Assembly: GCA_021805565.1 (NCBI GenBank)
Contig: JAJZFA010000021.1
Span: forward strand, 124,001 to 188,000
DNA length: 64,000 bases
Direction: 5' to 3'
From: Pseudomonadota bacterium
Lineage (GTDB): Bacteria; Pseudomonadota; Alphaproteobacteria; Acetobacterales; Acetobacteraceae
Shown here: piece after piece, positions 45,693-55,605 of the stretch
How positions within the stretch are numbered: position 1 is the stretch's first letter
Layout of the letters: every line of letters starts with the position of its first letter
Translations under genes and position numbers: made by a program
The notes under the pieces: generated by a model
What the model was told of the DNA's origin: nothing
Database searches by the model: none
The model's input: the letters and a program-made list of their open reading frames with translations, nothing else

Positions 45693-46493
45693 TCACCGCA
45701 CCGGCGTCGAGGTGACCGCGCCGCCGGTCGCGGTTCGCCCGCCATCGACGACATACTGCGCGCCGGTGATGTTCGATGCGAGGCTGGAGGACAGAAACAA
45801 CACCAGATTGGCGACCTCTTCGGCGGTACCATAACGGCCAATGGGGATGGTGGACTGGTACCGCGAACCGATGCTGTCCGGATCGGACGGATTCAGCATG
45901 GCTTCCAGGGAATGGATCATCCGCGTATCGATCGGTCCCGGGCAGATACAGTTGACCCGCACGCCGGATCGGGCCACCTCCCCGGACGCGGTCTTGGTCA
46001 GACCGATGACAGCGTGCTTGGACGCGACGTAAGCGGGCATGCCCGGTGAGCCGACCAATCCAGCCACGGAAGCCGTATTCACCACCGACCCATGGCCCTG
46101 CCGGATCATCACGGGTAAAACATGGCGCAGGCCAAGGAAAATACCCTTAACATTGACCGCCATCACACGGTCGAACATGTCTTCATCGTACTGATGTGTG
46201 GGTGCAACGGAACCCTCGATGCCGGCATTGTTGTAGAAGCAGTCTATCGCACCGTATCGTTCCAGCGCGACCTTGACATAGTTTTGCACCTCGGCGGACT
46301 GGGTGACGTCGGCAGGGACGAAATGTGCCTCTCCACCCTGTTGACGCAGGATGCCGGCGGTGGCCTCCCCGGCGGCGCGATCAAGGTCCACAATGACCAC
46401 CTTGGCGCCCCGGCTCGCGAATCCCACCGCCGCTGCTCGGCCGAGTCCATTGCCCCCGCCTGTGATCACGGCCACTTTTCCGTGGAAGTCCAT
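45693..46493 (-). CDS. SDR family oxidoreductase
   Basis: A 266-residue classic SDR: TGGGNGLG, NNAG, catalytic Ser in NTASVAG and YVASK. It is the first gene of the SDR-SDR-hydrolase operon. ATG 46493 follows a GAGGGA. The three enzymes together would suit stepwise oxidation and hydrolysis of a cyclic or epoxidised compound (inference). Confidence 0.92.
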   Translation of the reverse strand: MDFHGKVAVITGGGNGLGRAAAVGFASRGAKVVIVDLDRAAGEATAGILRQQGGEAHFVPADVTQSAEVQNYVKVALERYGAIDCFYNNAGIEGSVAPTHQYDEDMFDRVMAVNVKGIFLGLRHVLPVMIRQGHGSVVNTASVAGLVGSPGMPAYVASKHAVIGLTKTASGEVARSGVRVNCICPGPIDTRMIHSLEAMLNPSDPDSIGSRYQSTIPIGRYGTAEEVANLVLFLSSSLASNITGAQYVVDGGRTATGGAVTSTPVR

Positions 46494-46529
46494 TGTTCCC
46501 TCGCTTGCTCGGCTTTCTATACGAGACAG

Positions 46530-46589
46530 GCTAGTGCCGTGCGTCAAGCACTTTGCCTGTTAGCTGTGTCGGCGAAGCACGGCACTAGC
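46530..46589. repeat. 13-bp perfect inverted repeat
   Basis: GCTAGTGCCGTGC (46530-46542) and its exact complement GCACGGCACTAGC (46577-46589) flank 34 bases; TTTTTG follows. It lies 37 bases upstream of the SDR operon start. It could be an operator, a remnant of a small mobile element, or a hairpin ending a plus-strand transcript that is not apparent. Confidence 0.55.
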
Positions 46590-47104
46590 TTTTTGTTTTC
46601 AGTGGCCTGCTGGTCCCATTGCCTTGGCGCAAGCAGCGCCAAATCAATGGGGCAGGACACTAGACCATCGGCGAACGATCGGGAAATCCGGCGGCGCGTG
46701 TGGGCTATCGCGTAGGGCAATTCGTTGGACATATAGTCCCAAGTGCCGCCGGGAACCGGCCATCGGGCAGGTCAAACCGTCATCCGGATGCAAAGCCGCG
46801 GTGGCCGCCCGCGCGATACGGCGAGCAGCCGGCACGTTTTAAGTCAATTTTATGCGATACCGACGAGGTTCGACGCCGACCAAGCGCGATGGACAATGAA
46901 CCACACAAGATGGGTCATAGCACTGAAATACTAGGGAATTTTCTGGGTGCCGGCCGGGTGCGGTATGCTTCTTCCGAAAAATCCCGCATAGGGTCGCCGC
47001 AGCGGTCCCGCGTGGCTCAGCTTTCAACATTCGCTTTCGCGCATGGAAAGTCAGGGGTGCCATCCTGTGGCATACGCTTAATAATAATACGCCACGAGCG
47101 AGCG
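46590..47104. other. intergenic region without a convincing gene
   Basis: About 515 bases between the SDR operon and the cspA set. Frames of 60-75 codons occur on both strands, but their translations are Arg-rich and lack any protein-like pattern. I see no RNA gene. It probably carries the SDR operon promoter. Confidence 0.45.
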
Positions 47105-47299
47105 TTACGTGCGCCGGAGCTGCCCCTCATCGACCACGCGCTCGTGGCTGTCCAGGGCGCTTTTCGCCCGATACTGGCAGCCGGTCGCGGTGACAGGCAT
47201 ACGGCGTACGATGGTATAAAGTCCTGGGCGCACATTGACATTCGAACTGTTCGTCATCAGCGCGACCTTGTCGCCGACAGCAAACTTGTATTCAGCCAA
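47105..47299 (-). CDS. small conserved-looking protein downstream of cspA
   Basis: A 64-residue protein with an SH3-like pattern: YKFAVGDKVAL, then RPGLYTIVRRMP, YRAKSALDSHERVVDEGQL. AAGGGAG stands six bases before the ATG at 47299. The pattern 'G..V......N....G.Y.IVR.LP ... YR.KS..D.HERVV.E..L' recurs, from memory, in short alphaproteobacterial proteins of unknown role. It follows cspA by 53 bases with a hairpin between, so it may be cotranscribed at a reduced level. Confidence 0.72.
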   Translation of the reverse strand: MAEYKFAVGDKVALMTNSSNVNVRPGLYTIVRRMPVTATGCQYRAKSALDSHERVVDEGQLRRT

Positions 47300-47323
47300 T
47301 GGCTTCTCCCTTCAAAACATTCA

Positions 47324-47346
47324 GGGCGGCGCATAAAGCGCCGCCC
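47324..47346 (-). terminator. intercistronic hairpin after cspA
   Basis: A perfect nine-base GC stem (GGGCGGCGC / GCGCCGCCC) with a five-base loop, six bases after the cspA stop. Only a short TTTT follows seven bases later, so it may be a weak terminator or a stabiliser that sets the cspA to downstream-gene ratio. Confidence 0.6.
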
Positions 47347-47352
47347 GGCATG

Positions 47353-47559
47353 TCAGCTCGCCTGAAGATTGACCGCAGAGGTCTTACCCTGCTGTCCGCG
47401 CTCCAATTCGAAGCTGATCGTCTGACCCTCATTAAGGGTCTTGAGTCCAGCGCGTTCGACGGCCGAAATATGGACGAATACGTCCTTAGAGCCGTCGGCC
47501 GGCTGAATGAATCCAAAACCCTTCTGGGGGTTAAACCACTTTACAGTACCTGAAGCCAC
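47353..47559 (-). CDS. cspA: cold-shock protein
   Basis: A 68-residue cold-shock-domain RNA chaperone. RNP1 (KGFGFI) and RNP2 (VFVHIS) are intact; length is typical. GTG 47559 follows GCGGAGACTTCAC, which places GGAG eight bases upstream. The longer frame to 47616 has no support. Confidence 0.95.
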   Translation of the reverse strand: MASGTVKWFNPQKGFGFIQPADGSKDVFVHISAVERAGLKTLNEGQTISFELERGQQGKTSAVNLQAS

Positions 47560-47884
47560 GTGAAGTCTCCGCAACTGGCCAAATCCCGCGCACATGCGGG
47601 ATATCTTACTTTTCAATTGGGGTTAGAACAGCGCACCCCGGTGCGTTCGACGGCCTTGAGGCCGAATGACGCAGTGCGGTGCGAAATAGGGATCTTGCCC
47701 CGGCTGAAAAGTTCAGCCGTTCGATGGGTATATATGAACTGGGAGAAGGAAGACAGTGTTTATTTCAGACCGGCTCATCCGCATCGGAACTGACTCGCCG
47801 AACGGCGGGCGCCATACCCGGCCGTAAGCCTTCCGGTTCGCCGCGGGGCAGGATATAGGTTGATAACAAACGGGGGATGAGACG
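47560..47884. other. divergent leader region, cspA / GMC oxidoreductase
   Basis: About 325 bases. Towards cspA it contains a hairpin with GGCC-TTGA-GGCC core, extended by GCG/CGC outer pairs (47643-47672), as expected for a structured cold-shock leader. The right-hand part ends in GGGGGATGAGACG in front of the GMC gene. No promoter boxes could be fixed. Confidence 0.4.
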
Positions 47885-49501
47885 ATGGCCGAGTTCGATT
47901 ACATCATCGTGGGCGCCGGATCGGCCGGCTGCGTGCTGGCAAACCGCCTCACCGAGGATAACCGGTCAACCGTATTGCTGCTGGAAGCCGGGCCGAAAGA
48001 CAGCTCCGTGTGGATCAATATTCCGGCAGGTTTCACCAAGCTGCTCAACAACCCGAAATATAACTGGAATTTCGAAAGCGAGGCGGACCCGAACCTCGGC
48101 AACCGGCGGATTCCCATTCCGCGCGGCCGGACGCTGGGGGGATCGAGTTCGATCAACGGCATGCTGTATGTCCGGGGCAATCCGCTGGATTACAATACGT
48201 GGTCGCAGTTCGGGAACCGCGGGTGGGGCTATGACTCGGTGCTGCCTTACTTCCGCAAGGCGGAGCATTTCGCGCCGGGTGGCGATGACTCGCGTGGACG
48301 TGGCGGCCCGCTCAACGTCGAGCACATGCGAGAGCGTGCCGAACTGCTGGATGCGTTCATCGACGCCGCGGTCGATCGCGGCTATCCGCGCAACAAGGAT
48401 TACAACAACGGCCAGCAAGAGGGTTTCGGCTATTTTCAGGTCACGCAAAAGAACGGCGAGCGGTGGTCCTGCGCGCGCGGGTACCTCGATCCCGTTCGTA
48501 ACCGCCCCAATCTAAAGATCGAAACCGAGGCCCTGGCGACGAAGGTGCTGCTGAAAGACAAGCGCGCGGTGGGGGTGGCATACACGCAAGCCGGTGTGGC
48601 GAAGGAAGCCCACGCCAACCGGGAGGTTATTTTGGCGGCTGGCGCGGTGAAGTCGCCGCACATCCTGGAACTGTCGGGCATCGGCAATCCGGATGTGCTG
48701 ACACCGCTGGGCATTGCTGTCCATCACGCCTTGTCCGGCGTGGGCGAAAATTACCGCGACCATTATGCGCCGCGCATGAACTGGCGGGTCAAACTACCGG
48801 TGACGCTGAATGAACGCAGCCGCGGCCTGGCCCTGGCGAAAGAGGTGTTCAAATACTACACGCAGCGGCGCGGTATCCTGACATTCACCGCTGGGATCGC
48901 CTACGGGTTCATCAAAACCAGGCCGGAACTGGAGGAACCCGACGTGCAATTCCACTTCGCCCATGCCAGCTATGGCAACGCGCAAAAGCGGGATTTGGAG
49001 ACGGAACCCGGCATGACGCTGACGGTCTATCAATGCCGGCCGGAATCCAAGGGGTCGATCCACGCCAAATCGAACGACCCAGAAGCCGCGCCGGCGATCC
49101 GGCCGAATTATCTGGCCGACCCGATCGACCAGCGCGTCCTGGTGGATGGCATGAAAATCGGCCGGAACATCATTGGCGGCCGCGTGCTGGACAAGTATCG
49201 CGCGTATGAGATGAATCCAGGCGATAAAGTGCAAACGGATGCCGAATGGCTCCAGTTCGCTCGCGAGACTGGCCAGACCACGTACCATGTCATTGGTACC
49301 TGCAGGATGGGTCCTGACCCGATGGCGGTCGTGGATGATCGTTTGCGGGTGCATGGTATTGCGGGACTGCGGGTAATCGATGCATCGGTCATGCCGACGG
49401 TGCCATCGGGAAACACCAATGCGGCGGTCATCATGATCGCCGAAAAAGGCGCCGACATGATCAAGGCGGCGACCGCGGACGAACTGAGGGCGGCGGCCTG
49501 A
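47885..49501 (+). CDS. GMC family FAD-dependent oxidoreductase (choline-dehydrogenase-like)
   Basis: A 538-residue flavoprotein alcohol oxidase/dehydrogenase. The N-terminal dinucleotide loop is [18 protein letters not shown], followed by [19 protein letters not shown], and the catalytic His pair lies in [11 protein letters not shown] and [15 protein letters not shown]. BetA-like, but no betaine aldehyde dehydrogenase or choline transporter adjoins it, so the alcohol is unknown. An IS-end-like motif starts two bases after the stop. Confidence 0.93.
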   Translation: MAEFDYIIVGAGSAGCVLANRLTEDNRSTVLLLEAGPKDSSVWINIPAGFTKLLNNPKYNWNFESEADPNLGNRRIPIPRGRTLGGSSSINGMLYVRGNPLDYNTWSQFGNRGWGYDSVLPYFRKAEHFAPGGDDSRGRGGPLNVEHMRERAELLDAFIDAAVDRGYPRNKDYNNGQQEGFGYFQVTQKNGERWSCARGYLDPVRNRPNLKIETEALATKVLLKDKRAVGVAYTQAGVAKEAHANREVILAAGAVKSPHILELSGIGNPDVLTPLGIAVHHALSGVGENYRDHYAPRMNWRVKLPVTLNERSRGLALAKEVFKYYTQRRGILTFTAGIAYGFIKTRPELEEPDVQFHFAHASYGNAQKRDLETEPGMTLTVYQCRPESKGSIHAKSNDPEAAPAIRPNYLADPIDQRVLVDGMKIGRNIIGGRVLDKYRAYEMNPGDKVQTDAEWLQFARETGQTTYHVIGTCRMGPDPMAVVDDRLRVHGIAGLRVIDASVMPTVPSGNTNAAVIMIAEKGADMIKAATADELRAAA

Positions 49502-49754
49502 CAGGCTGCTGAAAATCCTCTTGCACCGATGGGGGCGTATCGGAATGATCGTTGGGCATGGACTAAGAACCGCGCTCTGCTTGCTGTCCCCCCCAGCCAC
49601 CGACGTTCCATTACTGCCCGTCTCGACGTGATCGAGATTGCTAAAGCAGCGGGGCCATTATCGAACAGTGCAAAGCGGCGGTTTGACGGCGCTTTCCGCT
49701 TCGGTCCGTATGCCTGGGCCATCCAACGGATCGCCCCGCGATCCGGTCGCCGGC
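49502..49754. other. intergenic region with an IS-end-like motif
   Basis: AGGCTGCTGAAAA at 49503-49515 matches the right end of the repeat element at 59693-59706 (reverse complement). The remaining ~240 bases carry frames of low quality on both strands and may be eroded insertion-sequence DNA. No second end was recognised before the convergent cation efflux gene. Confidence 0.4.
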
Positions 49755-50642
49755 TCATAAAACCGGAACGCCGCCGCGCTTGGCTTTCTCTTCCGGCTCG
49801 ACATGGATTGTCACCATCAGGTGCGCCATCTCGGCTTTCAGTGCATCCTCGATCCGGTCGCAAATCCGGTGCGCATCGGCCACCGTCATGCCACCGGGAA
49901 CCACGAGATGAAATTCAAGGAACGTCAACCGTCCGGCATGGCGGGTCCGCAGATCGTGAGCCTCGATCGCGCCGGCCGCACTGTTGGCAACCAGTTCCCT
50001 GATCCGGTCCACCACCGCCGGCTCCGGCGCGGAATCCATCAGGCCGCTGACCGACGACGAAATCATCCGCACCCCCGACCACAAGACATAAACCCCGGTG
50101 GCGCCCGCCAGCAGGGGATCCAGGACCACCAGGCCGGTCCAAATCGCCAGCACCAGACCCGCCGCGATCCCCACGGATGTCACCACGTCGGCCAGCAGGT
50201 GCCCCCCATCCGCCGCCAGCGCGGGCGACCGGAGACGCCGTCCCGCCTGTATCAGAACGGTTGACCAACCGGCGTTGATCGCCGTCGCCACGACATTCAG
50301 CGCGATACCCGCCGACGGTGCATCCAATAGCGAAGGATGCCGCCACGCCGCCCAGGCCTGGCCGAAAATCAGCAGGGCAGCGACCGTGATCAGCACGCCT
50401 TCGATTACGGCGGCGAAAAACTCCGCCTTATCGTGGCCATAGGGGTGATTGGCGTCGGCCGGAATGGCAGCGAAACGCAGCGCGCCCCATGCGATCAGTC
50501 CCGCGGCTACATTGACGGTGCTCTCCAGGGCGTCGGAATAGAGCGCCGCGCTGCCGGTCAGCCACCAGGCGGCGCCCTTCAGACCCAGCACCGCGCAACC
50601 GAACGCGATACTGCCCGCGGCGAATCGCTCCTTACCCGTCAT
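49755..50642 (-). CDS. cation diffusion facilitator family transporter
   Basis: A ~295-residue metal/proton antiporter. Six membrane helices are followed by a cytosolic ferredoxin-like domain (~205-290). Metal-site motifs are SDALESTVN in helix 2 and [11 protein letters not shown], with [12 protein letters not shown] in helix 5. It exports Zn, Fe, Mn or a similar ion. ATG 50642 gives the usual N-terminus; ATG 50663 would add seven residues. Confidence 0.92.
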   Translation of the reverse strand: MTGKERFAAGSIAFGCAVLGLKGAAWWLTGSAALYSDALESTVNVAAGLIAWGALRFAAIPADANHPYGHDKAEFFAAVIEGVLITVAALLIFGQAWAAWRHPSLLDAPSAGIALNVVATAINAGWSTVLIQAGRRLRSPALAADGGHLLADVVTSVGIAAGLVLAIWTGLVVLDPLLAGATGVYVLWSGVRMISSSVSGLMDSAPEPAVVDRIRELVANSAAGAIEAHDLRTRHAGRLTFLEFHLVVPGGMTVADAHRICDRIEDALKAEMAHLMVTIHVEPEEKAKRGGVPVL

Positions 50643-50838
50643 CGCGACGCGACCCCCGCCCATTCAGCGGTCGGCCTAGCACAGTGTCGCGCGGACGTCA
50701 GCCGCCAGTCGTGCGCGGGCTTTGTCGCGGCAATGCGACAGCGCAACAAAAATGCTTTCATACCAATACGATTTGCCTGTGGCCGAGCGCGCCAACCCGC
50801 GCTATCCAACCGCTTTAATTGCCCTGAAGGAGATATTT

Positions 50839-51348
50839 ATGCGTCGATTCGTGCATGCCGTTGCCGCTTTGGGCGTTATGTCCGCCCAGCCGGCGCTGGC
50901 GCATCCCCAGTGTTCGTCCGTCGCGGACGAATCCGCGTTCGAGGTTCAGGCGCTTCGCAGCGAGATGATGGTGCTGGCAACCGGATGTCACGACGACGAA
51001 CGGTATAACGCCTTCATCCGGCGCTACCAGTCCGACCTGCAAGGCAATGAGCGGACGATCAACGCCTATTTCCAGCATCGCTATGGCCGGTCGGCACAAG
51101 CCGAACATGACCGGTTCGTCACGGATCTGGCGAACGCGATCTCCCGCCAGGGTACCGATCTGGGCGGCGATTTCTGCCCCCGGAACGGGCTGATCTTCGC
51201 TGAGGTCATGGCGCTCGAATCGCCCGCCGAACTGCCGGAGTTCGCCGCTGGGAAAAACCTGGTGCCCGCGTCGGTCGCCATCTGCGCGCCAATGCCGACA
51301 AGTGCCGCGGCCGAACGGAAGGCGGCGGTCAAGAAAAAGAAGCCGTAA
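50839..51348 (+). CDS. secreted hypothetical protein
   Basis: A 169-residue protein with a clear signal peptide (RRFVHAVAALGVMSAQPALA, cut near residue 21). The mature part has Cys residues in PQCSSV, TGCHDD, DFCPRN and AICAP, probably two disulfides, mostly helical segments, and a basic KAAVKKKKP tail. AAGGAGATATTT precedes the ATG at 50839. The function is not recognised. It ends at a strong bidirectional terminator. Confidence 0.78.
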   Translation: MRRFVHAVAALGVMSAQPALAHPQCSSVADESAFEVQALRSEMMVLATGCHDDERYNAFIRRYQSDLQGNERTINAYFQHRYGRSAQAEHDRFVTDLANAISRQGTDLGGDFCPRNGLIFAEVMALESPAELPEFAAGKNLVPASVAICAPMPTSAAAERKAAVKKKKP

Positions 51349-51396
51349 AGCCGGTCAAGGACGCGCTGCATCCGTCACCCAGAAGCGGGACCATAA

Positions 51397-51430
51397 AAAA
51401 GCGGGCTGTCCGGCCGGACAGCCCGCTTTT
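51397..51430. terminator. bidirectional Rho-independent terminator
   Basis: A perfect 15-base stem including AAAAGCGGGCTGTCC with a GGCC loop, flanked by A-runs and T-runs on each side, so it works in both directions. It lies between two convergent genes: the secreted protein at 50839-51348 and the Bax-inhibitor-type gene at 51460-52227. Confidence 0.9.
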
Positions 51431-51459
51431 CATCGAATCCGGTTCGCGGAACCCGGCGG

Positions 51460-52227
51460 TTAGTTGTTGTTCCGGTTGCCCAGAAGCTGCAGCAACATCA
51501 TGAACAGATTGATGAAGTTCAGATACAGGCTGAGCGCGTCATAGACGCTGCGCTTGGCCGCGCCATCGGTGCCTTCCGCGTAGGCGAACTGCATATAGCT
51601 GGCCTTAATCCGCTGCGTGTCATACGCGGTCAGGCCGGTGAACACCACCACGCCGGCGATGCTGACGACGAACTGCAACATGCTGCTGTGGAAGAACATG
51701 TTCACCAGACTGGCGATGATAATCCCGAACAGACCCATCATCAGAAAGCTGCCCATCCGGCTCAGGTCGGCCTTCGTGGTGTATCCGTACAGGCTGGTCG
51801 CGGCGAACGTGGCGGATGTGATGAAGAACACTCGCACGATCGACTCGCTGGTGTAGATCAGGAAGATGTTCACCAGACTGGCGCCCATCGCGGCGCAAAA
51901 CACCCAGAACAACGCCTGGGCCGCCTGAGTGGACAGCTTATTGACCCCCAGCGACAGCACCAGCACGAACGCCAGCGGTGCGAACATCGCGATCATCGCC
52001 AGCGGCGTGGGATGATGGGCATAGCCGTACGGCGTTTGCACCAGCGGATAGAACGCGTCGATCAGGCCGGTATGGGCAATCGCGTAGGCGATGACGCCGG
52101 TTAGCAGCAGGCCGGATGCCATCCAGTTGTAAACCCGCAGCATGTAAGCCCGAAGCCCGGCGTCGAAGACAGCCGAACTAGCGGCGGATGCCTGTGGGTA
52201 AGCCCCGAATTGCGGACTGTAAGCCAT
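51460..52227 (-). CDS. Bax inhibitor-1/YccA family membrane protein
   Basis: A 255-residue protein with seven membrane helices after a short cytosolic start; the family motif is seen in YNWMASGLLLTG and in the late TAYDTQRIK and YLNFINLFMMLLQLLGNRN segments. Bacterial members are proposed pH-gated calcium leak channels or modulators of membrane proteases. It stands alone. Confidence 0.94.
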   Translation of the reverse strand: MAYSPQFGAYPQASAASSAVFDAGLRAYMLRVYNWMASGLLLTGVIAYAIAHTGLIDAFYPLVQTPYGYAHHPTPLAMIAMFAPLAFVLVLSLGVNKLSTQAAQALFWVFCAAMGASLVNIFLIYTSESIVRVFFITSATFAATSLYGYTTKADLSRMGSFLMMGLFGIIIASLVNMFFHSSMLQFVVSIAGVVVFTGLTAYDTQRIKASYMQFAYAEGTDGAAKRSVYDALSLYLNFINLFMMLLQLLGNRNNN

Positions 52228-52361
52228 GGTTTCCTAATTCCTTTCGGGCGCAAGCCCGCGATGGTTATACCGGAACGGCGCGCCCGATGGAACCGGGCGC
52301 CACACTGTCCGGGTTAAGCACGCCGATCCGTCGGCAGGGCGGACGGAACCGCTTAATCGCG

Positions 52362-54920
52362 CTATTCATTCCGCAGCAGCGACGCGGGTTTTGTCCGCAA
52401 AGCCATCGCTGTACCAACGTAGCCAAATAGCAGCATGAGAGCGAGTGCTCCCGCAAGCGTGTAAATGAGCGTGACCGGTAAAAAAATCCAGTCCGTGTGC
52501 ATGATATAATGTGCGACGCCATAGCTTGCCGCCGACCCCACCGCCGCGGCGATCGACCCGGCCACAAGCCCCAGCACCCCGAACTCCGTCAGCCACGCGA
52601 TCCGGATCTGCCCGCTTGTGGCGCCAAGGGTCCGCAGGATCGTGGCTTCCCGGACGCGGCGGCGCTGGCCGGCGGCAACCGCGCTTGCCAGCACCAATGT
52701 GCCCGCCAGAAGCGTCAGCGCGCCGGTGGCGGTCAGCGCGGCGGCGACCTGATTCAGCAAGGCCGAGATGGCGGAGAGTACATCCTCCACTCTGATACCC
52801 GTGACGTTGGGCAGCGCGTCGGTGACCGCGCGCAGCAGCGCCCCCTGCCCCGCGTCGCCGATGCGGACAGTGGCGATTTCGGTATGGGGCGCTCGTGCCA
52901 GCACGCCCGGGCTCGCGACCATGAAGAAGTTGATCGACAGCGACTGCCAGGCGATATCGCGCAGGTTGGCGATCGTCAGATCGATGTCGCGGCCCAAAAG
53001 GTTGACGCGGACGACATCGCCGATCCCGACATGCCAGCCTTTCGCCAAAGCGGAATCCAGGGAAACCAGCGGCTTGCCGTCGTAATCGGGCGGCCACCAT
53101 TGTCCGGCCACCAGCCGCGTGCCGTCCGGCGGTTTCGCGGCATAGGTCAGGCCCCGGTCGCCGCGCAGCGCCCACGCGGTTTCCGGCGTCACGACGGCCC
53201 GGTCCACCGGGACGCCCTTCACCGCGACGATGCGGGCGCGAAGCGAGGGTACGCGGTGCATATCCTCCACGCCGGGCTGGGCGGCGACGATGGCATCGAA
53301 ACGGGGAATTTGGGCGGTCTGGATATCGATAAAAAAGAAGCTGGGGGCGTTGGCGGGAAGCTGCTCCTGAATTTGCCGCTGCATGTTGCCCTGGATCAGC
53401 GCGACTCCGGCCAGCGTGGACAGGCCCAGACCGGCGGACAGCAACAGCAGCGGCGCGGGGGTGCCGGGACGATACAGGTTGCCGACGCCCAGGCGCACCG
53501 ACGGGGATCGCGATGCCGGCGCCCAGCGCGCGAGCCGCGTCAAAGCCGCGCCGCCGGCTCGGAACAGTGCCAGGGTCAGGCCGGCGCCGATGCAAAAATA
53601 CAGCGCGAAGGAGCGGTCGGTGGAGGTGAGGACGGTCAGGACGATCAGGCCCAGCGCCAGCGCCGCGTTGACCGCGATCAGCACGCCGGACGGGCGAACG
53701 GCTTCCGGGACCAGCCCGTCGCGGAACAGCGCGCCGCCTGGAATGCGGGCCGCGCGCCCGAGCGGCCAGAGGGAAAAGGCGAGGGCGATGAGCAGGCCGT
53801 AGGCGGCGGCCAGCAGCAGCGGTCCGGGATACAGGCCGAGAACCGGCGGTACCGGCAGGATCGGCGCCAGAAACCGGGCGCCCAGCAGCGGCAAGATCGC
53901 GCCAGCGACCACGCCGAGGGCAACGCCGGCCACCGATAACGCCAGCACCTGAAGCAGGCAGACAGCGAACACCAACCGTGCCGGCGCGCCCAGGCACCGC
54001 AACGTCGCGATCGTCCGTGCCCTGGCGTCGAGCCATGCGCGGACACCGTTGGCAACACCGATTCCGCCGACGAGCAGCGATGTCAGTCCGACAAGCGTCA
54101 GGAACAGCGCGGTCTGGTCGATGAACCGGTTGACTCCGGGCGCCGCCTCCGACGGATCGCGGACATGCCATCCCCGGTTGGGAAACCGGTCGCCGATATC
54201 GCGGGCGATTCGCGCGGGATCGGGAGCGGTCAGGCGGATCGCGTAGCGCACCATCGCGCCGGGCGAGATCAGGCCGGTCGCGGGCAGCGCCGCCGCCGCG
54301 ATCGCAACCCGCGGCCCCAGAATGGCTCCCGCCGCCGCTCGGTCGGGTTCGTATGTCAGCGCGCCGGCGACCCGGAATGTGGCGGTGCCGAGACGGACGG
54401 TGTCGCCCGCGTGCAGGCCGAGCCGGTCCAGGACGATCTGTTCGGCCAGTAAGCCGTAGTGTCCATCCCGTAGGGCAAGCGCGTCCGGCAGCGTCTGTTC
54501 CGGGCGAATCGTGGCCTGACCGACAAGCGGCCATGCCGCGCCGACGGCTTTCAGTTCGACAAGCTGCCGCTCGCCGGACGGGGCGATCAGCATCGAGCGC
54601 ATCTGAACCACCCGCGATGTCGTGGCGCCCTGGGTTTGCAACCATGCGCGGAGTTCGTCCGGCGGCGGTTCCGATCCGCTGTCGATCTCCAGATCCCCGC
54701 CCAACAGCATCCGGCCATCGGCGGCGAGACCGGCATCGACCGCCGCCCGCATCGTACCGACGGCGGCGATGACGCCGACACCCAGCGCGAGGCAAAGCAG
54801 CACGATCCACAGGCCGCGCACCCCGCCGCGCAGTTCCCGGCGCGCGATGGTCAGGGCGAGGATCGCCTGACTGGACGGCCGCGATGATTCACGCACCCAC
54901 GGCTGCCTGTATCCGGCCAT
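52362..54920 (-). CDS. ybbP: ABC transporter permease, FtsX/YbbP type
   Basis: An 852-residue permease with the duplicated FtsX layout: one N-terminal helix, a large periplasmic domain, three helices (~265-395), extra central helices and another periplasmic domain, then three C-terminal helices (~730-845). It works with the ATPase encoded just upstream. ATG 54920 overlaps that gene by 32 bases; GTG 54896 is an alternative. YbbP homologues are thought to move lipid-linked or hydrophobic substrates out of the inner membrane. Confidence 0.92.
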   Translation of the reverse strand: MAGYRQPWVRESSRPSSQAILALTIARRELRGGVRGLWIVLLCLALGVGVIAAVGTMRAAVDAGLAADGRMLLGGDLEIDSGSEPPPDELRAWLQTQGATTSRVVQMRSMLIAPSGERQLVELKAVGAAWPLVGQATIRPEQTLPDALALRDGHYGLLAEQIVLDRLGLHAGDTVRLGTATFRVAGALTYEPDRAAAGAILGPRVAIAAAALPATGLISPGAMVRYAIRLTAPDPARIARDIGDRFPNRGWHVRDPSEAAPGVNRFIDQTALFLTLVGLTSLLVGGIGVANGVRAWLDARARTIATLRCLGAPARLVFAVCLLQVLALSVAGVALGVVAGAILPLLGARFLAPILPVPPVLGLYPGPLLLAAAYGLLIALAFSLWPLGRAARIPGGALFRDGLVPEAVRPSGVLIAVNAALALGLIVLTVLTSTDRSFALYFCIGAGLTLALFRAGGAALTRLARWAPASRSPSVRLGVGNLYRPGTPAPLLLLSAGLGLSTLAGVALIQGNMQRQIQEQLPANAPSFFFIDIQTAQIPRFDAIVAAQPGVEDMHRVPSLRARIVAVKGVPVDRAVVTPETAWALRGDRGLTYAAKPPDGTRLVAGQWWPPDYDGKPLVSLDSALAKGWHVGIGDVVRVNLLGRDIDLTIANLRDIAWQSLSINFFMVASPGVLARAPHTEIATVRIGDAGQGALLRAVTDALPNVTGIRVEDVLSAISALLNQVAAALTATGALTLLAGTLVLASAVAAGQRRRVREATILRTLGATSGQIRIAWLTEFGVLGLVAGSIAAAVGSAASYGVAHYIMHTDWIFLPVTLIYTLAGALALMLLFGYVGTAMALRTKPASLLRNE

Positions 54921-55605
54921 CTTCCATATGCACTTGGCGGTCGCAGCGCTCGGCCAGAGTCCGATCGTGGGTGATCAACAGCAACGTGGTGCCGGTGCGG
55001 CGGCGCAGCGCGAACAACAGATCGATGACTGATTCGCCCGTCGCGTGATCCAGGTTGCCGGTCGGTTCGTCGGCCAGCAACAGCGCCGGTTCGGGCGCGA
55101 AGGCGCGGGCGAGCGCGGTGCGCTGCTGCTCGCCGCCCGATAACTGGTTGGGCAAATGCGTCAGCCGGTGACTTAGGCCGACGGCATCGAGGGCTGTCCG
55201 GGCGCGGCCCGCCGCATCGCGCACGCCGGCCAGTTCCAGCGGGATCGCCACATTTTCCAGCGCTGTCATGGTGGGGATCAGATGGAAGGCCTGGAACACG
55301 ATGCCGACCTGTTCCCGCCGCAGTTTCGCCAGCGCGTCCTCATTCAGCCGGACGATATCCTGTCCGTTCAGCGACACGCTGCCGGATGTCGCGCGTTCCA
55401 GCCCGGCCAGCACCATCAGCAGGCTGGTCTTGCCCGATCCCGATGGTCCGACGAGACCGACGGCTTCGCCCTTGCCGATGTCCAGATCGACACCGCGCAG
55501 TATATTGACGGGTCCGGCGGCCGACGGCACGGTCAAGATCAGGTCCCTGATCCGAACGAGCGGCGCGACGGCGGCTGAAAGCGGAGAGCGCGGAATGGCA
55601 TCCAT
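54889..55605 (-). CDS. ybbA: ABC transporter ATP-binding protein, YbbA type
   Basis: A 238-residue ATPase: Walker A GPSGSGKT, signature LSGGEQQR, Walker B LLLADEP with the GNLD D-loop, and the H-loop His in LITHD. It belongs to the LolD/MacB subclass that serves FtsX-type permeases. ATG 55605 is preferred; its codons overlap the start of the divergent esterase gene by eleven bases. Confidence 0.94.
   Translation of the reverse strand: MDAIPRSPLSAAVAPLVRIRDLILTVPSAAGPVNILRGVDLDIGKGEAVGLVGPSGSGKTSLLMVLAGLERATSGSVSLNGQDIVRLNEDALAKLRREQVGIVFQAFHLIPTMTALENVAIPLELAGVRDAAGRARTALDAVGLSHRLTHLPNQLSGGEQQRTALARAFAPEPALLLADEPTGNLDHATGESVIDLLFALRRRTGTTLLLITHDRTLAERCDRQVHMEDGRIQAAVGA

Noticed and set aside
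46624-46842. 72-codon plus-strand frame, possible transposase relic
   Set aside because: Arg-rich translation without DDE or HTH motifs.
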